Shown here one piece after another: positions 35,766 through 45,057 of a DNA stretch of 64,000 bases. Position numbers and translations under genes: made by a program. The stretch's first letter is position 1. Each line of letters begins with the position of its first letter. The notes beneath the pieces were generated by a model, which had not been told where the DNA came from, ran no database searches, and was given only the letters and a program-made list of their open reading frames with translations. This stretch comes from Bacteroidales bacterium. GTDB lineage: Bacteria; Bacteroidota; Bacteroidia; Bacteroidales; UBA4181. The DNA is taken from positions 1 to 64,000 of the forward strand of contig JAFWVY010000050.1 in assembly GCA_017523725.1 (NCBI GenBank), read 5' to 3'.

Positions 35766-36674
35766 CTATTTCCAAAGCGGGCTCGGGTAATAGCCCCGGT
35801 CGGCCAGCGCAGCAAATTTCTCCACCACGGCCGGGCGGTCGGACGCATACGTCACGCCGAACCATTTCGAAGGCGTATCCAATACTTCGCAGGTGGCCTG
35901 TCCTGACTGAATGAGTTCGTTGACAACCAGCGGAATGAAAAATTCAGACTTGGGTTCGTTGACATGCTGTTCCAGGAAACGGACAAAGGATTTCTCGGAA
36001 TACGCAAAATAATCGGGTGTGAATCCCCACATGTTCATCGACACCGGTGTCCGTTCGTCAACCGCCTGCAACTCACCCGCATCGTCCTTGTACTTCACCT
36101 GGCCGTCCGTGTCACGGATGACATAGGTACGTTCCACCACCGTCGTCAGATGGCGCTGCGCATCCATTTCACAAATGCCGCGCGCCACGCTGCCGCTTTC
36201 GGAAAGCGTGTTGCCGACGCGGTAGCCCACCATGCAGTAAGCGTTGCTTCCGCCGGCCGCCCGCTGCAGCCATGCCGACAGAATCTCGAAACTCTCCCGG
36301 CCATAATAGTCATCGGCATTGATGACGGCAAACGGCTCGCGGATGACGTCACGTCCCATCAGTACCGCATGGTTGGTCCCCCAGGGTTTCTGCCGTGCCT
36401 CCGGACAGGTAAATCCCTCAGGCAGCGCATCCAATGACTGGAAAACAAGTTCGACCGGAATGGATTTCTCATATTTCGAAAGAATCTTCTCGCGGAAATC
36501 TTTCTCGAAAACTTCCCGGATGACGAACACGACCTTGCCGAATCCGGCATGCAGCGCATCGTAAATGGAATAATCCATGATGGTCTCCCCGGAAGGACCC
36601 AGGCCGTCAAGTTGCTTAAGACCGCCATAACGGCTGCCCATTCCGGCAGCAAGCACAAACAGTGTAGGTTTCAT
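35766..36674 (-). CDS. Sugar-phosphate nucleotidyltransferase family protein
   Basis: A 302-residue nucleotidyltransferase with the signature loop FVLAAGMGSRYGGLKQLDGLGPSGE at the N-terminus, INADDYYG (metal-binding Asp pair) near residue 115, and WGFTPDYF in the second half. These enzymes activate sugar phosphates to NDP-sugars; the base and sugar are not readable. It begins one base after the metA stop, so metA and this gene are co-transcribed despite unrelated functions. Confidence 0.85.
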   Translation of the reverse strand: MKPTLFVLAAGMGSRYGGLKQLDGLGPSGETIMDYSIYDALHAGFGKVVFVIREVFEKDFREKILSKYEKSIPVELVFQSLDALPEGFTCPEARQKPWGTNHAVLMGRDVIREPFAVINADDYYGRESFEILSAWLQRAAGGSNAYCMVGYRVGNTLSESGSVARGICEMDAQRHLTTVVERTYVIRDTDGQVKYKDDAGELQAVDERTPVSMNMWGFTPDYFAYSEKSFVRFLEQHVNEPKSEFFIPLVVNELIQSGQATCEVLDTPSKWFGVTYASDRPAVVEKFAALADRGYYPSPLWK

Positions 36675-36675
36675 A

Positions 36676-37584
36676 TCAGTCTATATTGTAAGGTGTCTGT
36701 TGATACACATAATAGTTCAACCAGTTGGTGAACAGCAGGTTTGCATGACTCTTCCAACGCACCACCGGCCGGTGCGACGGGTCATCGTCCGGGAAATAGT
36801 GCTGCGGCATCTTGATATCCAAGCCTTTGGCCAGATCGCGTTCGTATTCCTCCTTGAGAGTCAGCGAATCGTACTCAGAATGGCCGGTCACGAAAATCTG
36901 ACGCATCGAACGGTTCACGATGAGATACACGCCGGCTTCGTCCGATTCGGCCACGATCTCCAGCCCAGGTATCCGTTCGATGTCCGCCCGGCGCACCTCG
37001 GTGTAACGCGAATGAGGCGCAAAGAATTCCTCGTCGAATCCCCGGACGATGGGCAGGTAGGGTGCCGTCACCCGGTGGTTGAAAATACCGGACAGTTTCT
37101 CCGGAAGCGGATACTTGGGAATGCCGTACAGGTGGTACAGGCCTGCCTGGGCCGCCCAGCAGATGAAGAACGTCGAGGTGACATGGGACTGCGACCAATC
37201 CATGATGGTCTCCAGTTCGCGCCAGTAGGTCACTTCTTCGAACGACAACTGTTCCACCGGCGCACCGGTTATGATGAGCCCGTCGAAACGGCGTCCGCGG
37301 ATCTGGTCGAACGTCTTGTAGAAAGTGGTCAGATGCTCCTGCGGTGTATTCCTGGAGGTGTAAGTGTGGGTGCTCAGAAGGGTGACCTCCGCCTGCAGCG
37401 GGGAATTCGACAGCATGCGCAGCAGCTGGGTCTCCGTCGCAATCTTGAGAGGCATCAGGTTCAGGATGACAATGCGTAGCGGACGGATGTCCTGCGAGGT
37501 GGCCCTCGTTTCGGTCATCACGAAAATATTCTCCTGTTTCAGGATCTCCGCCGCCGGCAGATTGTCGGGTATATTCAGTGGCAT
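36676..37584 (-). CDS. metA: Homoserine O-acyltransferase, MetA family (acetyl-CoA type predicted)
   Basis: Acylates homoserine in methionine synthesis. With the ATG at 37584 ([15 protein letters not shown]) the product has 302 residues and the catalytic cysteine is Cys142 ([14 protein letters not shown]), matching E. coli numbering. Residue 111 is Glu ([13 protein letters not shown]); in this family Glu at 111 goes with acetyl-CoA and Gly with succinyl-CoA, so homoserine O-acetyltransferase activity is predicted. An ATG 51 bases upstream overlaps the -7 box and is rejected. Other motifs: [11 protein letters not shown] and FVTGHSEYD. Confidence 0.94.
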   Translation of the reverse strand: MPLNIPDNLPAAEILKQENIFVMTETRATSQDIRPLRIVILNLMPLKIATETQLLRMLSNSPLQAEVTLLSTHTYTSRNTPQEHLTTFYKTFDQIRGRRFDGLIITGAPVEQLSFEEVTYWRELETIMDWSQSHVTSTFFICWAAQAGLYHLYGIPKYPLPEKLSGIFNHRVTAPYLPIVRGFDEEFFAPHSRYTEVRRADIERIPGLEIVAESDEAGVYLIVNRSMRQIFVTGHSEYDSLTLKEEYERDLAKGLDIKMPQHYFPDDDPSHRPVVRWKSHANLLFTNWLNYYVYQQTPYNID

Positions 37585-37632
37585 GTCAAACAGTTTCACG
37601 GCAGGCAGCAAGCCCGCCGTCGCAATATGGCG

Positions 37633-37640
37633 CAAAGGTA
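37633..37640 (-). promoter_or_regulatory. -7 box of metA
   Basis: Reverse strand TACCTTTG, 49 bases upstream of the metA ATG. No -33 TTTG at the right distance. Confidence 0.5.
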
Positions 37641-37693
37641 AACCATAATTTCATATCCCGTACCGCACCGAAGTATGCGCCCGCAACTTTTCC

Positions 37694-37724
37694 TTGCCAT
37701 CCTGCCCGAAATATTGTACCTTTC
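37694..37724 (+). promoter_or_regulatory. Promoter of the YggS-type gene
   Basis: TTG (37694-37696), 20 bases, TACCTTTC (37717-37724), one mismatch from consensus. Predicts a leader of about 13 nt to the ATG at 37744, which supports that start. Confidence 0.45.
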
Positions 37725-37743
37725 GGCATTATTTTTTTCACCG

Positions 37744-38430
37744 ATGACGAAGATACAGGAATCCATACGATTCTTCCGCGACACGCTGCCTGCAGGCGTG
37801 AAACTGATTGCAGTGAGCAAGACGCATCCCGAAAGCATGATCCGGGAAGCGATGGAAGCCGGACAATTCGATTTCGGCGAGAACAAAATGCAGGAAATGA
37901 CGGCCAAGCACCGCGCGCTGGCCGACACGGCCGCCGCATGGCACTGCATCGGCCATCTGCAGACCAACAAGGTAAAGGACATCGCCCCTTTCGTCACGAT
38001 GATACACAGCGTCGATTCGCTCCATCTGCTCGCAGAGATCGAAAGACAAGCCGCCCGCTGCGGCCGGGTCATCCCCTGCTTGCTCCAGGTCCATATCGCA
38101 CAGGAGGAAAGCAAGTTTGGATTCAGCGAATCAGAACTTTACGAGGCCATCACTTCCCCCGCCCTGCAGGCCATGACGCACGTCCGCATCTGCGGACTCA
38201 TGGGCATCGCCTCCACGACGGACGACCGCCAACAGATCCGGCAGGAATTCAGTCATCTGAGAGCATTATTCCTGAAACTCAAAGAGGAACATTTCGCCGG
38301 TGACGACCACTTCAAGGAACTGTCCATGGGCATGTCCGGCGACTACCTCCTCGCCGTGGAGGAAGGCAGCACGATGGTGCGCATCGGATCCCTGATCTTC
38401 GGAGAAAGAAACTACGGGCCTACCGCTTAG
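37744..38430 (+). CDS. YggS/PLPBP-family pyridoxal phosphate homeostasis protein
   Basis: A 228-residue fold-type III PLP-binding protein involved in vitamin B6 and amino-acid homeostasis, with no classical enzyme activity. Lys of LIAVSKTHPESM (near residue 24) is the expected PLP Schiff-base residue; FGENKMQEM, WHCIGHLQTNK, SMGMSGDYLLAVEEGSTMVRIGS and IFGER are family landmarks. The upstream in-frame ATG at 37675 is rejected in favour of 37744. The end overlaps the convergent yidC stop by 11 bases. Confidence 0.93.
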   Translation: MTKIQESIRFFRDTLPAGVKLIAVSKTHPESMIREAMEAGQFDFGENKMQEMTAKHRALADTAAAWHCIGHLQTNKVKDIAPFVTMIHSVDSLHLLAEIERQAARCGRVIPCLLQVHIAQEESKFGFSESELYEAITSPALQAMTHVRICGLMGIASTTDDRQQIRQEFSHLRALFLKLKEEHFAGDDHFKELSMGMSGDYLLAVEEGSTMVRIGSLIFGERNYGPTA

Positions 38431-40300
38431 GCAACTGAATGCCGCGTTCCTTGGCCATCTGCTCCAACTTCTGCTGGAATTTCGACTTGGCCGGTTTGCC
38501 GCCCTTGCCCGGCGAAGCGGATGCCGCCTGTACGCGGCGCAGGATTTCCCCTTCGTCGATGGTCTTGCTGAAGAAATAATTCTGTCCGATGGTGATGAGA
38601 TTGGCCAGCAGATAGTAATAAGTCAGCGCCGACGAGAAGTTGTTCAGCAGGAAGAGGAACATGACGGGCATCATGTACATCATCATTTTCATGCCGGGCA
38701 TCGACGAATCCGACTGTCCGCTCGACATCTTCATGCTGACAATGGTGGCAATCGTCATCAGCAGCGTGAACAGGCTGACATGGTCTCCGTAGAACGGAAT
38801 CGAGAATGGAAGATTCAGGATGGAATCGTAGGTCGAAAGGTCGTCGGCCCACAGGAAGGCCTGCTGACGGAGCTCGATGGATGACGGGAAGAACCGGAAC
38901 ATGGCAATCAGGATCGGGAACTGGATCAGCATCGGCAGACAGCCGCCCATGGGGTTGATGCCCGCTTTCTTGTACAGTTCCATCGTCGCCTGCTGACGTT
39001 CCATGGCCTTGTCAGCCGGGAATTTCTTGTTGATCTCATCCAGGAAAGGCTTGAGCACCTTGGTCTTGGCCGTGGACATATAGGTCTTGTACGTCAGCGG
39101 CAGCAGCACCAGTTTAATCAGCACCGTCATGATGAGGATGATCAGGCCGTAATTCGAAATGAACGAATTGAGCCAGTCGAAAATGACAATGATGACATAC
39201 TTGTTGATCCAGCTGACCAGCGATCCGCCCAGCGGGACCAGTTTCTCGAGATCCACACGGTACTTCTTCAGGGTCTTGTAATGGATAGGTCCGAAATACA
39301 GCCGCATCGGCACTGTGACCGAAGTCTCCTGCGCATTGTACGGAATACCGATGGCCGCATGGTATTTCTTCAGATAGCGTTCGAACGTGGCCGTCTTCTC
39401 CGATGAAATCTCGGCATTGGCGAAATGTTCGTCGGCCAGCAGCACCGATGTGAAGAACTGCTGCTTGAACGCGATCCACGAAAGGCGCGTCGAGGCTTTT
39501 TCCGTCTGCGAAGTCTTGGTCGGGGAGAAATCCTCTATGCCGTCCTCGTTGAGATATTTGTAATGTATCGAAGTATAGTTGTTCTCGTTGTCGGCTCCCT
39601 TCTCCTGCCGGGGCACATAAATCTGCCATTCGAAATCGATGGTGCTCTGGTTGGCCTCGATATACCGGTTCATGTTGACCGCCTCTATCCGGAAATCCAT
39701 CATGTAGTCATCCGGCCGCATGGTATAGACATAGTCCAGATAGGCGTCATCAGCGGCGTAAAGCCTCATGCGCAACACCTTGCCGTCGGCCGTCGTTTCC
39801 GGTAGCGGCTCGAAATACAGCCGGTCGGTCGAGACCGCACGGTTCTGCGCGAAGAAATTAAGGCCGAAAATGGTGGAATCTCCGTCGAAAAGCACCAGTG
39901 CCGTCGAGTCGTACCGCATGTACTCCTTGAGCACGACCCGGTATGGCCGTCCGCCGCGGGTGGAGAAATCCACCTGCATCCGTTCGTTTTCGAGGGTCAC
40001 CGTTTCGCGGGTTCCCTCCACCGCCCGGTAGAAGACACCATATTGGTCACGCAGACGGACATCCCTCAATGAATCCGGGAGGGTGTCCGGCAAGGAAGCC
40101 ATGGCAGGGTCCGCGGCAAACGCACGCTGCTCCTGCAGCTCTTTCTGGCGGGCGGCATTCCGCTCCTGCATGACCTGTTCCAAAGAATCCCGCTGCCTGC
40201 GGGCCCGTTCAATCTGTTCGGCCGAGGGCCGCATCCAATAGCTGAATCCAAAAAGGATCAGCGCAATGAGAGTTATACCTATTAATGAGTTCTTGTCCAT
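38420..40300 (-). CDS. yidC: Membrane protein insertase YidC
   Basis: Inserts and folds inner-membrane proteins, alone or with Sec. 626 residues from the ATG at 40300 (MDKNSLIGITLIALILFGFS, first membrane segment). A long periplasmic domain (about 30-350, beta-sandwich type) precedes the conserved five-helix core with FDWLNSFISNYGLIIL, TYKTYMSTAKTKVLKP, GGCLPMLIQFPILIAMFRFFPS and NNFSSALTYYYLLANLIT. The C-terminal tail is basic. It follows the DUF349 gene by 60 bases and may share its transcript, as no -7 box is seen in the gap. Confidence 0.96.
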   Translation of the reverse strand: MDKNSLIGITLIALILFGFSYWMRPSAEQIERARRQRDSLEQVMQERNAARQKELQEQRAFAADPAMASLPDTLPDSLRDVRLRDQYGVFYRAVEGTRETVTLENERMQVDFSTRGGRPYRVVLKEYMRYDSTALVLFDGDSTIFGLNFFAQNRAVSTDRLYFEPLPETTADGKVLRMRLYAADDAYLDYVYTMRPDDYMMDFRIEAVNMNRYIEANQSTIDFEWQIYVPRQEKGADNENNYTSIHYKYLNEDGIEDFSPTKTSQTEKASTRLSWIAFKQQFFTSVLLADEHFANAEISSEKTATFERYLKKYHAAIGIPYNAQETSVTVPMRLYFGPIHYKTLKKYRVDLEKLVPLGGSLVSWINKYVIIVIFDWLNSFISNYGLIILIMTVLIKLVLLPLTYKTYMSTAKTKVLKPFLDEINKKFPADKAMERQQATMELYKKAGINPMGGCLPMLIQFPILIAMFRFFPSSIELRQQAFLWADDLSTYDSILNLPFSIPFYGDHVSLFTLLMTIATIVSMKMSSGQSDSSMPGMKMMMYMMPVMFLFLLNNFSSALTYYYLLANLITIGQNYFFSKTIDEGEILRRVQAASASPGKGGKPAKSKFQQKLEQMAKERGIQLPKR

Positions 40301-40360
40301 TTTCAGCGTTGATTCACGCATCCGGCAAACGCCGTCAAACGGCACCTGCCCGGATTGCGG

Positions 40361-42409
40361 CTACGATTCCTCCATCTGGTCGATCATGCGGATTTTCTCT
40401 TCGAGCACCTTCAGGTCGGCCTTGCCTTTCTCAATCATGTCACGCACATTCGCAATCATGGCCTCGGCGTTCCTGGTCTTCGAGAAGAATCCGATATTGT
40501 TCTCCCACACGTTGATATCGTTCTGCAACTGTTGCATTTTCTTGAACAGCCGGTCGCGTTCCGTCTCCACCTTGCGATGGGCGCGCGGTCCGCCGGCCAT
40601 GTTTTCCATCCGTGACTTATAACGCACCAGACCCATCTTCTCCTCGTCGAGATTCAGCGCGGAGAACTGTGCGGAGATGGCGGCGCGGTAACGTTCCTGC
40701 ACCTTGGATTTCACCTTCATCGGCACGAAACCGATACCGCTCCAGGTACGCTGGAACTCCTGCAGACGGGCGATGTTCTCGTCCATGTCTTCCGTCGGAA
40801 CGAAAGCCTCGATCTGCTCAATCAGCGCCATCTTCGCCTTGTAGTTCTCATCGTACGAAGTCTCGACCGTCGAGAAATGCGCGGCTTTCTTCTCGAAGAA
40901 GGCATCGCAGGCCGCCCGGAAGCGTTTCCACAGCGCATCGCGCTGTTTGCGGGGCACCGCACCGATTTCCTTCCAGCTCTGCTGCAGCTTGATGAACTCT
41001 TCGGTCGTGGCCTTCCATTCCGTACTGTCTTTCAGCGCTTCCGCCTGGATGCACAAATCCTCCTTGAGCTGCAGGTTGTTGGTCTGCTCCTCCTTGTTTT
41101 GTGCAAAATAGGCCCGCTTTTTCGTAAAGAACGCATCGCAGGCAGTCCGGAAACGGTTGTAAATCTTGGTATTCTCCTTTTTCGTCGCAAAACCGATGGT
41201 CTGCCAGATTTTCTGGATCTCGATCATCTCCTTTGACTTGGCATCCCATTCAGCCAGCGAGGCGCAGTCTGCCGCAGCAATGGCCTCGACCTGTTCGCAA
41301 AGAGCCGTTTTCGCTTCGAGATTCTTCTGCTGCTGCGCTTTCTGGTCTTCGAAATACTGCTGGTATTTCCTGTTGATGGTCGTGGAAGCCGTCTTGAAAC
41401 GCTCCCAGATTTCGGTCCGCATTTCCTGCGGCACCGGACCTATCTCCCGCCACTGCTCGTGCAGTTGCTGCAAAGCATTGAACGCCTTGATATCCGAAGA
41501 TTCCAACAGCAGTTCCTCTGCCTTTTCGCACAATTTAATCTTGGACTCGAGGTTCTTTTTCAGATCCAGATCGCGGAGTTCCTTGTTGATCTTGATATAG
41601 TCGTAGAAATTCTCGACATTGTGGTGGTAGGTCTCCCAGAGGTTCTTCACCTCGGACTGCGGCACCGGACCGATGTTTCTCCAACGGTTCTGCAAATCGC
41701 GGAAAGCCTGGAACGTCACGCCAATGGATTCGCTGCCGTTGATCAGGTCTTTCAGTTCCTGGATGATGGCTTGCTTGGCCTCCAGATTTTTCTGTTTTTC
41801 AGCTTCCTGGGCTTCGTTCATCTGGGCCCGTTTGGCCTTGAAAGCCTGCAATGCCTGTTTCAGACGGTCCTCATAGACGTCATCTTCCAGCGAGAAGGAC
41901 GCCTCGTCGTTGCCGGCCTCCACAAATGCTTTGCGTGCGGCCTCCTGCTCCTGACGCAGTTTTCTGTAAAACTGGACTTTGATAACGTCCACATCGTGGC
42001 GTATGGCATCGGCGTCCTGATGTTCGACCAGGTCCTCCAGAATGGTCACCAACGAAGGACGGCTGTAGCCGCTGTAATCGACCGGAGCCGGAGCTGTTTC
42101 TTCCACAGGCGCGGTTTCCTCCGCCGGAGCTGCTTCTTCCGCAGGCGCGGTTTCCTCTGCCGGAGCTGTCTCCTCCACGGGAACTGATTCCTCCACGGAA
42201 ACCGGCTCCTCCGCAGGAGTTGATTCCTCAACCGGCGCCACGTTTACGGATGCCACCGTCCCCTCCGGCTCCGCCGGTGTTTCGACAGCCGCTGCCGCCA
42301 CTTCCGTTCCATTCATTTCAGGGGCCGTCTCCTGTCCGGATCCACGTATAGTTTCTCCAGCGGGAATCTCCGCACCGCCCAAGGCGGGATCAATCACTTC
42401 CGTATTCAT
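40361..42409 (-). CDS. DUF349 repeat protein with repetitive acidic N-terminus
   Basis: A 682-residue cytoplasmic protein. Residues about 30-115 are a low-complexity array of PAEETA/PVEETA-like hexads rich in Glu, Ala, Pro and Val; the rest is helical with about five DUF349 repeats marked by W..IG.VP (NRWRNIGPVPQSE, EQWREIGPVPQEM, KIWQTIGFATKKE, QSWKEIGAVPRKQ, RTWSGIGFVPMKV). Function is unknown; DUF349 proteins are widespread in Bacteroidota. The array is encoded by a degenerate 18-base tandem repeat that could vary in length. Confidence 0.88.
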   Translation of the reverse strand: MNTEVIDPALGGAEIPAGETIRGSGQETAPEMNGTEVAAAAVETPAEPEGTVASVNVAPVEESTPAEEPVSVEESVPVEETAPAEETAPAEEAAPAEETAPVEETAPAPVDYSGYSRPSLVTILEDLVEHQDADAIRHDVDVIKVQFYRKLRQEQEAARKAFVEAGNDEASFSLEDDVYEDRLKQALQAFKAKRAQMNEAQEAEKQKNLEAKQAIIQELKDLINGSESIGVTFQAFRDLQNRWRNIGPVPQSEVKNLWETYHHNVENFYDYIKINKELRDLDLKKNLESKIKLCEKAEELLLESSDIKAFNALQQLHEQWREIGPVPQEMRTEIWERFKTASTTINRKYQQYFEDQKAQQQKNLEAKTALCEQVEAIAAADCASLAEWDAKSKEMIEIQKIWQTIGFATKKENTKIYNRFRTACDAFFTKKRAYFAQNKEEQTNNLQLKEDLCIQAEALKDSTEWKATTEEFIKLQQSWKEIGAVPRKQRDALWKRFRAACDAFFEKKAAHFSTVETSYDENYKAKMALIEQIEAFVPTEDMDENIARLQEFQRTWSGIGFVPMKVKSKVQERYRAAISAQFSALNLDEEKMGLVRYKSRMENMAGGPRAHRKVETERDRLFKKMQQLQNDINVWENNIGFFSKTRNAEAMIANVRDMIEKGKADLKVLEEKIRMIDQMEES
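42085..42235 (-). repeat. Degenerate 18-base tandem repeat in the DUF349 gene
   Basis: About eight near-copies of an 18-base unit (reverse strand, of the type GCTCCGGCGGAGGAAACC) encode PAEETA-like hexads. Units differ mainly by substitutions. Multiples of three would keep frame if copy number changes. Confidence 0.65.
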
Positions 42410-42441
42410 TTTGCAGAAAAATTAAGCAAGATTTGAATTTA

Positions 42442-42473
42442 CGAAGATACGCACTTCTCTCGGAAACGGCAAA
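42442..42473 (-). promoter_or_regulatory. Promoter of the DUF349 gene
   Basis: Reverse strand TTTG (42473-42470), 20 bases, TATCTTCG (42449-42442), one mismatch from the -7 consensus. Leader of about 25 nt. Confidence 0.5.
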
Positions 42474-42489
42474 AGTTTTTGCCAGCTTC

Positions 42490-43842
42490 TTAGCAAATAC
42501 CGTTCAGGAAAATGAGAAAAACCGCTATCGGAACCACGTAACGCACCAGAAAATAAAACACTGCGAGATGCGGACGGTAGCGGCCGCCGCTGGTGATTTC
42601 GGTCTCGACGACAGGACGGGACAGTACATATCCGAGGAATATCGCCATACACAGTCCGCCAGCCGGCAGCAGAATATTGGACGAAATGAAGTCCATCAGG
42701 TCGAACACACTCTTGCCGAACAGGGTGAAGTCGGACATAATCCCCAGCGAAAGCGAACAAAAGACGCCCAGCGCCATAATCAGCAAGGATATCAGCCACG
42801 CTGCGACAGGACGGCGCATGCCGAACTCTTCCACGGCAAAGGCCACCACCACCTCGTGCAGCGACATGGCTGACGTCAGGGCGGCGATGAATACCAGGAA
42901 GAAGAAGATAAAACTGAACACCTGGCCGGCCGGCATCTGCCCGAAAACATTCGGCAAAGTCTCGAACAACAGGCCGGGACCCGATGTCGGATCCAGGCCG
43001 AAGGCAAAGACCGCCGGGAAAATGGCGATGGATGCCAGCAACGAGATGACCGTGTCAGCAATAGTCACATATTTGGACGACTTGACGATGTCTGCATCTT
43101 TGGAAAGGTAGGATCCATAGGTCAGGATGGCTCCCATGCCGAGACTGAGCGAGAAAAAGACCTGCCCGAGGGCGGCCATGACCGACTCTGGGTTGAGTTT
43201 CGAGAGATCCGGCTTGAACAGGAATTTCAGGCCGTCCATGCCGCCCGGCAGCGTGATGGCGCGTATGCCCATCACCACCAGCAACAGCAGGAGCAGCGGC
43301 ATCATCAGCCGGGAAAATTTCTCAATGCCTTTCGAGACGCCGCGCATCACCACGTACATGGTCGCCAGCAGGAACAAGGCCTGCCAGACGATAGGCCATA
43401 CCGGATGCGAAACGAAATCTGAAAAGATCTGCTGTATCTGCTGCGAGGAAGCGCCGGCGAATCCCCCGCTTGCCGACTTGAAGATATACGCCATGGTCCA
43501 TCCGCCGATGGCCGTGTAAAACGACATGATGATAAAGGCGGCCAGGATGCCCATCGAACCGATCAGACGCCCCATGCCCGGTGCATTCATGCGCTGGAAA
43601 GCTCCATAGGCGTTGCCCTGCCCGAGACGGCCGAGCGTCAGTTCCGTCAGCATCAGCGGCCGGCCCATGATGAGCACGAAGACAATGTACAGCAATATGA
43701 TGGCACCTCCGCCATAAACCCCTGCGATATACGGGAACCTCCAGATGTTACCCAATCCGACCGCCGAGCCGACAATGGCTACGAGTGCGCCGTACTGGCT
43801 GGAAAAGTGGTCCCTTGAATTATGTCCTGCATCACTTTTCAT
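42490..43842 (-). CDS. Sodium-dependent transporter, NSS/SNF family
   Basis: A 450-residue inner-membrane symporter of the neurotransmitter:sodium symporter family. The sodium and substrate site of the first helix is intact (AIVGSAVGLGNIWRFPYIAG with GGGAI following), as are RPLMLTELTLGRLGQ and FFSLSLGMGAILTYGSYL. About 11-12 membrane segments are expected, like other short bacterial members. The substrate (amino acid or amine) cannot be read. Its start overlaps the maf stop by 11 bases, so it is the last gene of a tamL-kdsC-maf operon. Confidence 0.92.
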   Translation of the reverse strand: MKSDAGHNSRDHFSSQYGALVAIVGSAVGLGNIWRFPYIAGVYGGGAIILLYIVFVLIMGRPLMLTELTLGRLGQGNAYGAFQRMNAPGMGRLIGSMGILAAFIIMSFYTAIGGWTMAYIFKSASGGFAGASSQQIQQIFSDFVSHPVWPIVWQALFLLATMYVVMRGVSKGIEKFSRLMMPLLLLLLVVMGIRAITLPGGMDGLKFLFKPDLSKLNPESVMAALGQVFFSLSLGMGAILTYGSYLSKDADIVKSSKYVTIADTVISLLASIAIFPAVFAFGLDPTSGPGLLFETLPNVFGQMPAGQVFSFIFFFLVFIAALTSAMSLHEVVVAFAVEEFGMRRPVAAWLISLLIMALGVFCSLSLGIMSDFTLFGKSVFDLMDFISSNILLPAGGLCMAIFLGYVLSRPVVETEITSGGRYRPHLAVFYFLVRYVVPIAVFLIFLNGIC

Positions 43843-44437
43843 CTTCGAAAAACTTTTTCAGGCGCTCGTAGAGCATTTCCACGGGCAGCCCCATGACATT
43901 GTAGTAGGAACCTTCGATCCGCGACACGGCCGTATAGCCTATCCACTCCTGGATGCCATAGGCACCGGCCTTGTCATAGGGTTGGAATGTGTCAACGTAA
44001 AAGGCTGCCTCCCCGGTACTCAACGGCCGGAAAGAGACCTTTGTCGCATCGCAGAAGGTGTCCGAACGCCGCGCATCGCGCAGGCAGACTCCCGTAAAGA
44101 CCTCGTGCGTCCGGCCGGACAGGCGTCCCAGCATATCCAACGCTTCTTCACGGGAGGCCGGCTTGCCCAGCACCGCGCCGTCAATGCAGACGACTGTGTC
44201 AGCCGTGATCAGCAGGCAGCCGTCCGGTATCGGACGATGGTACGCAAGCGATTTCATCCGGGCCAGGTACTGCGGCACCTCACTGCAGGCCAATGTTTCC
44301 GGATACGTTTCCGCGCCGGCGTCGGCAGAAACCACCTCGAACCGGAGTCCGAGCAGCGAAAGCAGTTCCCGGCGGCGCTCCGAATTGGAGGCCAGCAGGT
44401 AACGGTGCTGATAAGGTGTAAAAGGATATCCGGTCAT
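43832..44437 (-). CDS. maf: Maf-family nucleoside triphosphate pyrophosphatase
   Basis: Hydrolyses non-canonical or excess NTPs to NMP and pyrophosphate; the sequence resembles the dTTP/UTP (YhdE) subgroup, with IQEWIGYTAVSRIEGSYYNVMGLP. The Maf N-terminal motif is LLASNSERRRELL, with ITADTVVCIDGAVLGKP in the middle. The ATG at 44437 gives 201 residues, the family length, and follows a -33/-7 promoter at 44474-44503. A GTG at 44530 that overlaps the kdsC stop would add 31 unsupported residues and is the alternative. Confidence 0.9.
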   Translation of the reverse strand: MTGYPFTPYQHRYLLASNSERRRELLSLLGLRFEVVSADAGAETYPETLACSEVPQYLARMKSLAYHRPIPDGCLLITADTVVCIDGAVLGKPASREEALDMLGRLSGRTHEVFTGVCLRDARRSDTFCDATKVSFRPLSTGEAAFYVDTFQPYDKAGAYGIQEWIGYTAVSRIEGSYYNVMGLPVEMLYERLKKFFEDEK

Positions 44438-44473
44438 GACATGTTCGTCCAGTCTGGCATGAAACCCGGACGA

Positions 44474-44503
44474 CAAAGTTACGTGATTTTCGGAAAAGCG
44501 CAA
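44474..44503 (-). promoter_or_regulatory. Internal promoter upstream of maf
   Basis: Reverse strand TTG (44503-44501), 19 bases, TAACTTTG (44481-44474). Leader of about 30 nt to the ATG at 44437. Confidence 0.5.
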
Positions 44504-44526
44504 CTGTCGCCGCAGGGAATGTGTTG

Positions 44527-45057
44527 TCACCAGGAAAACGCGTCGGCATCCATCCAGCGGCCCTGCAGTTTCAGCGTCTGTTCTATGACATCGCGCACAC
44601 AGCCGGCACCGCCGGCCCGGTCGGATACGTAGTCCGCCACGGCCCTGATTTCCTCAGCCGCATCGCATGGACAGGCACTGGCACCCGCTGCCTGCATCAC
44701 CGGATAATCCGGCAGGTCGTCTCCCATGTACAGCACCTCTTCCGGCTGAAGATCATAGCGCAGCCGGAAATCCTCCAGATCGGCCAGTTTGTCGGCCGAA
44801 CGCTGGTATATGTCTGTAATACCCAGCATGCCGAAGCGTTGTCTGATCGACTCGCAGGCCGCTCCGGTGATAATGGCAACCGGATAGTGTTTCTTCAATG
44901 CATACTGCACCGCATAGCCGTCCTTGGGGTTCATCTGCCGGATGAGTTCGCCGGCCGTCGAAATCAGCATCTCGCGGGAGAACACTCCGTCCACATCAAA
45001 TGCAAACGCTTTGATATTCTGTAATTTCTGTTTAAAGGTAAGCATAATCTCAGCCAT
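44527..45057 (-). CDS. kdsC: 3-deoxy-D-manno-octulosonate 8-phosphate phosphatase (KdsC)
   Basis: HAD-family phosphatase that dephosphorylates Kdo-8-phosphate, the step after KdsA. 176 residues, as usual. The nucleophile motif is FAFDVDGVFS (Asp21 and Asp23), with NPKDGYAVQYALKK, VAIITGA and LYMGDDLPDYPVM (third HAD motif). Its ATG shares one base with the tamL stop (TAATG), so translation is coupled. Kdo synthesis is thus split between this operon and kdsA at 3 kb. Confidence 0.92.
   Translation of the reverse strand: MAEIMLTFKQKLQNIKAFAFDVDGVFSREMLISTAGELIRQMNPKDGYAVQYALKKHYPVAIITGAACESIRQRFGMLGITDIYQRSADKLADLEDFRLRYDLQPEEVLYMGDDLPDYPVMQAAGASACPCDAAEEIRAVADYVSDRAGGAGCVRDVIEQTLKLQGRWMDADAFSW

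Noticed and set aside
44438-44530. GTG at 44530 as the start of maf (4-base overlap with kdsC)
   Set aside because: The added 31 residues have no family similarity, and a -33/-7 promoter lies inside this stretch; ATG 44437 gives the normal Maf length.
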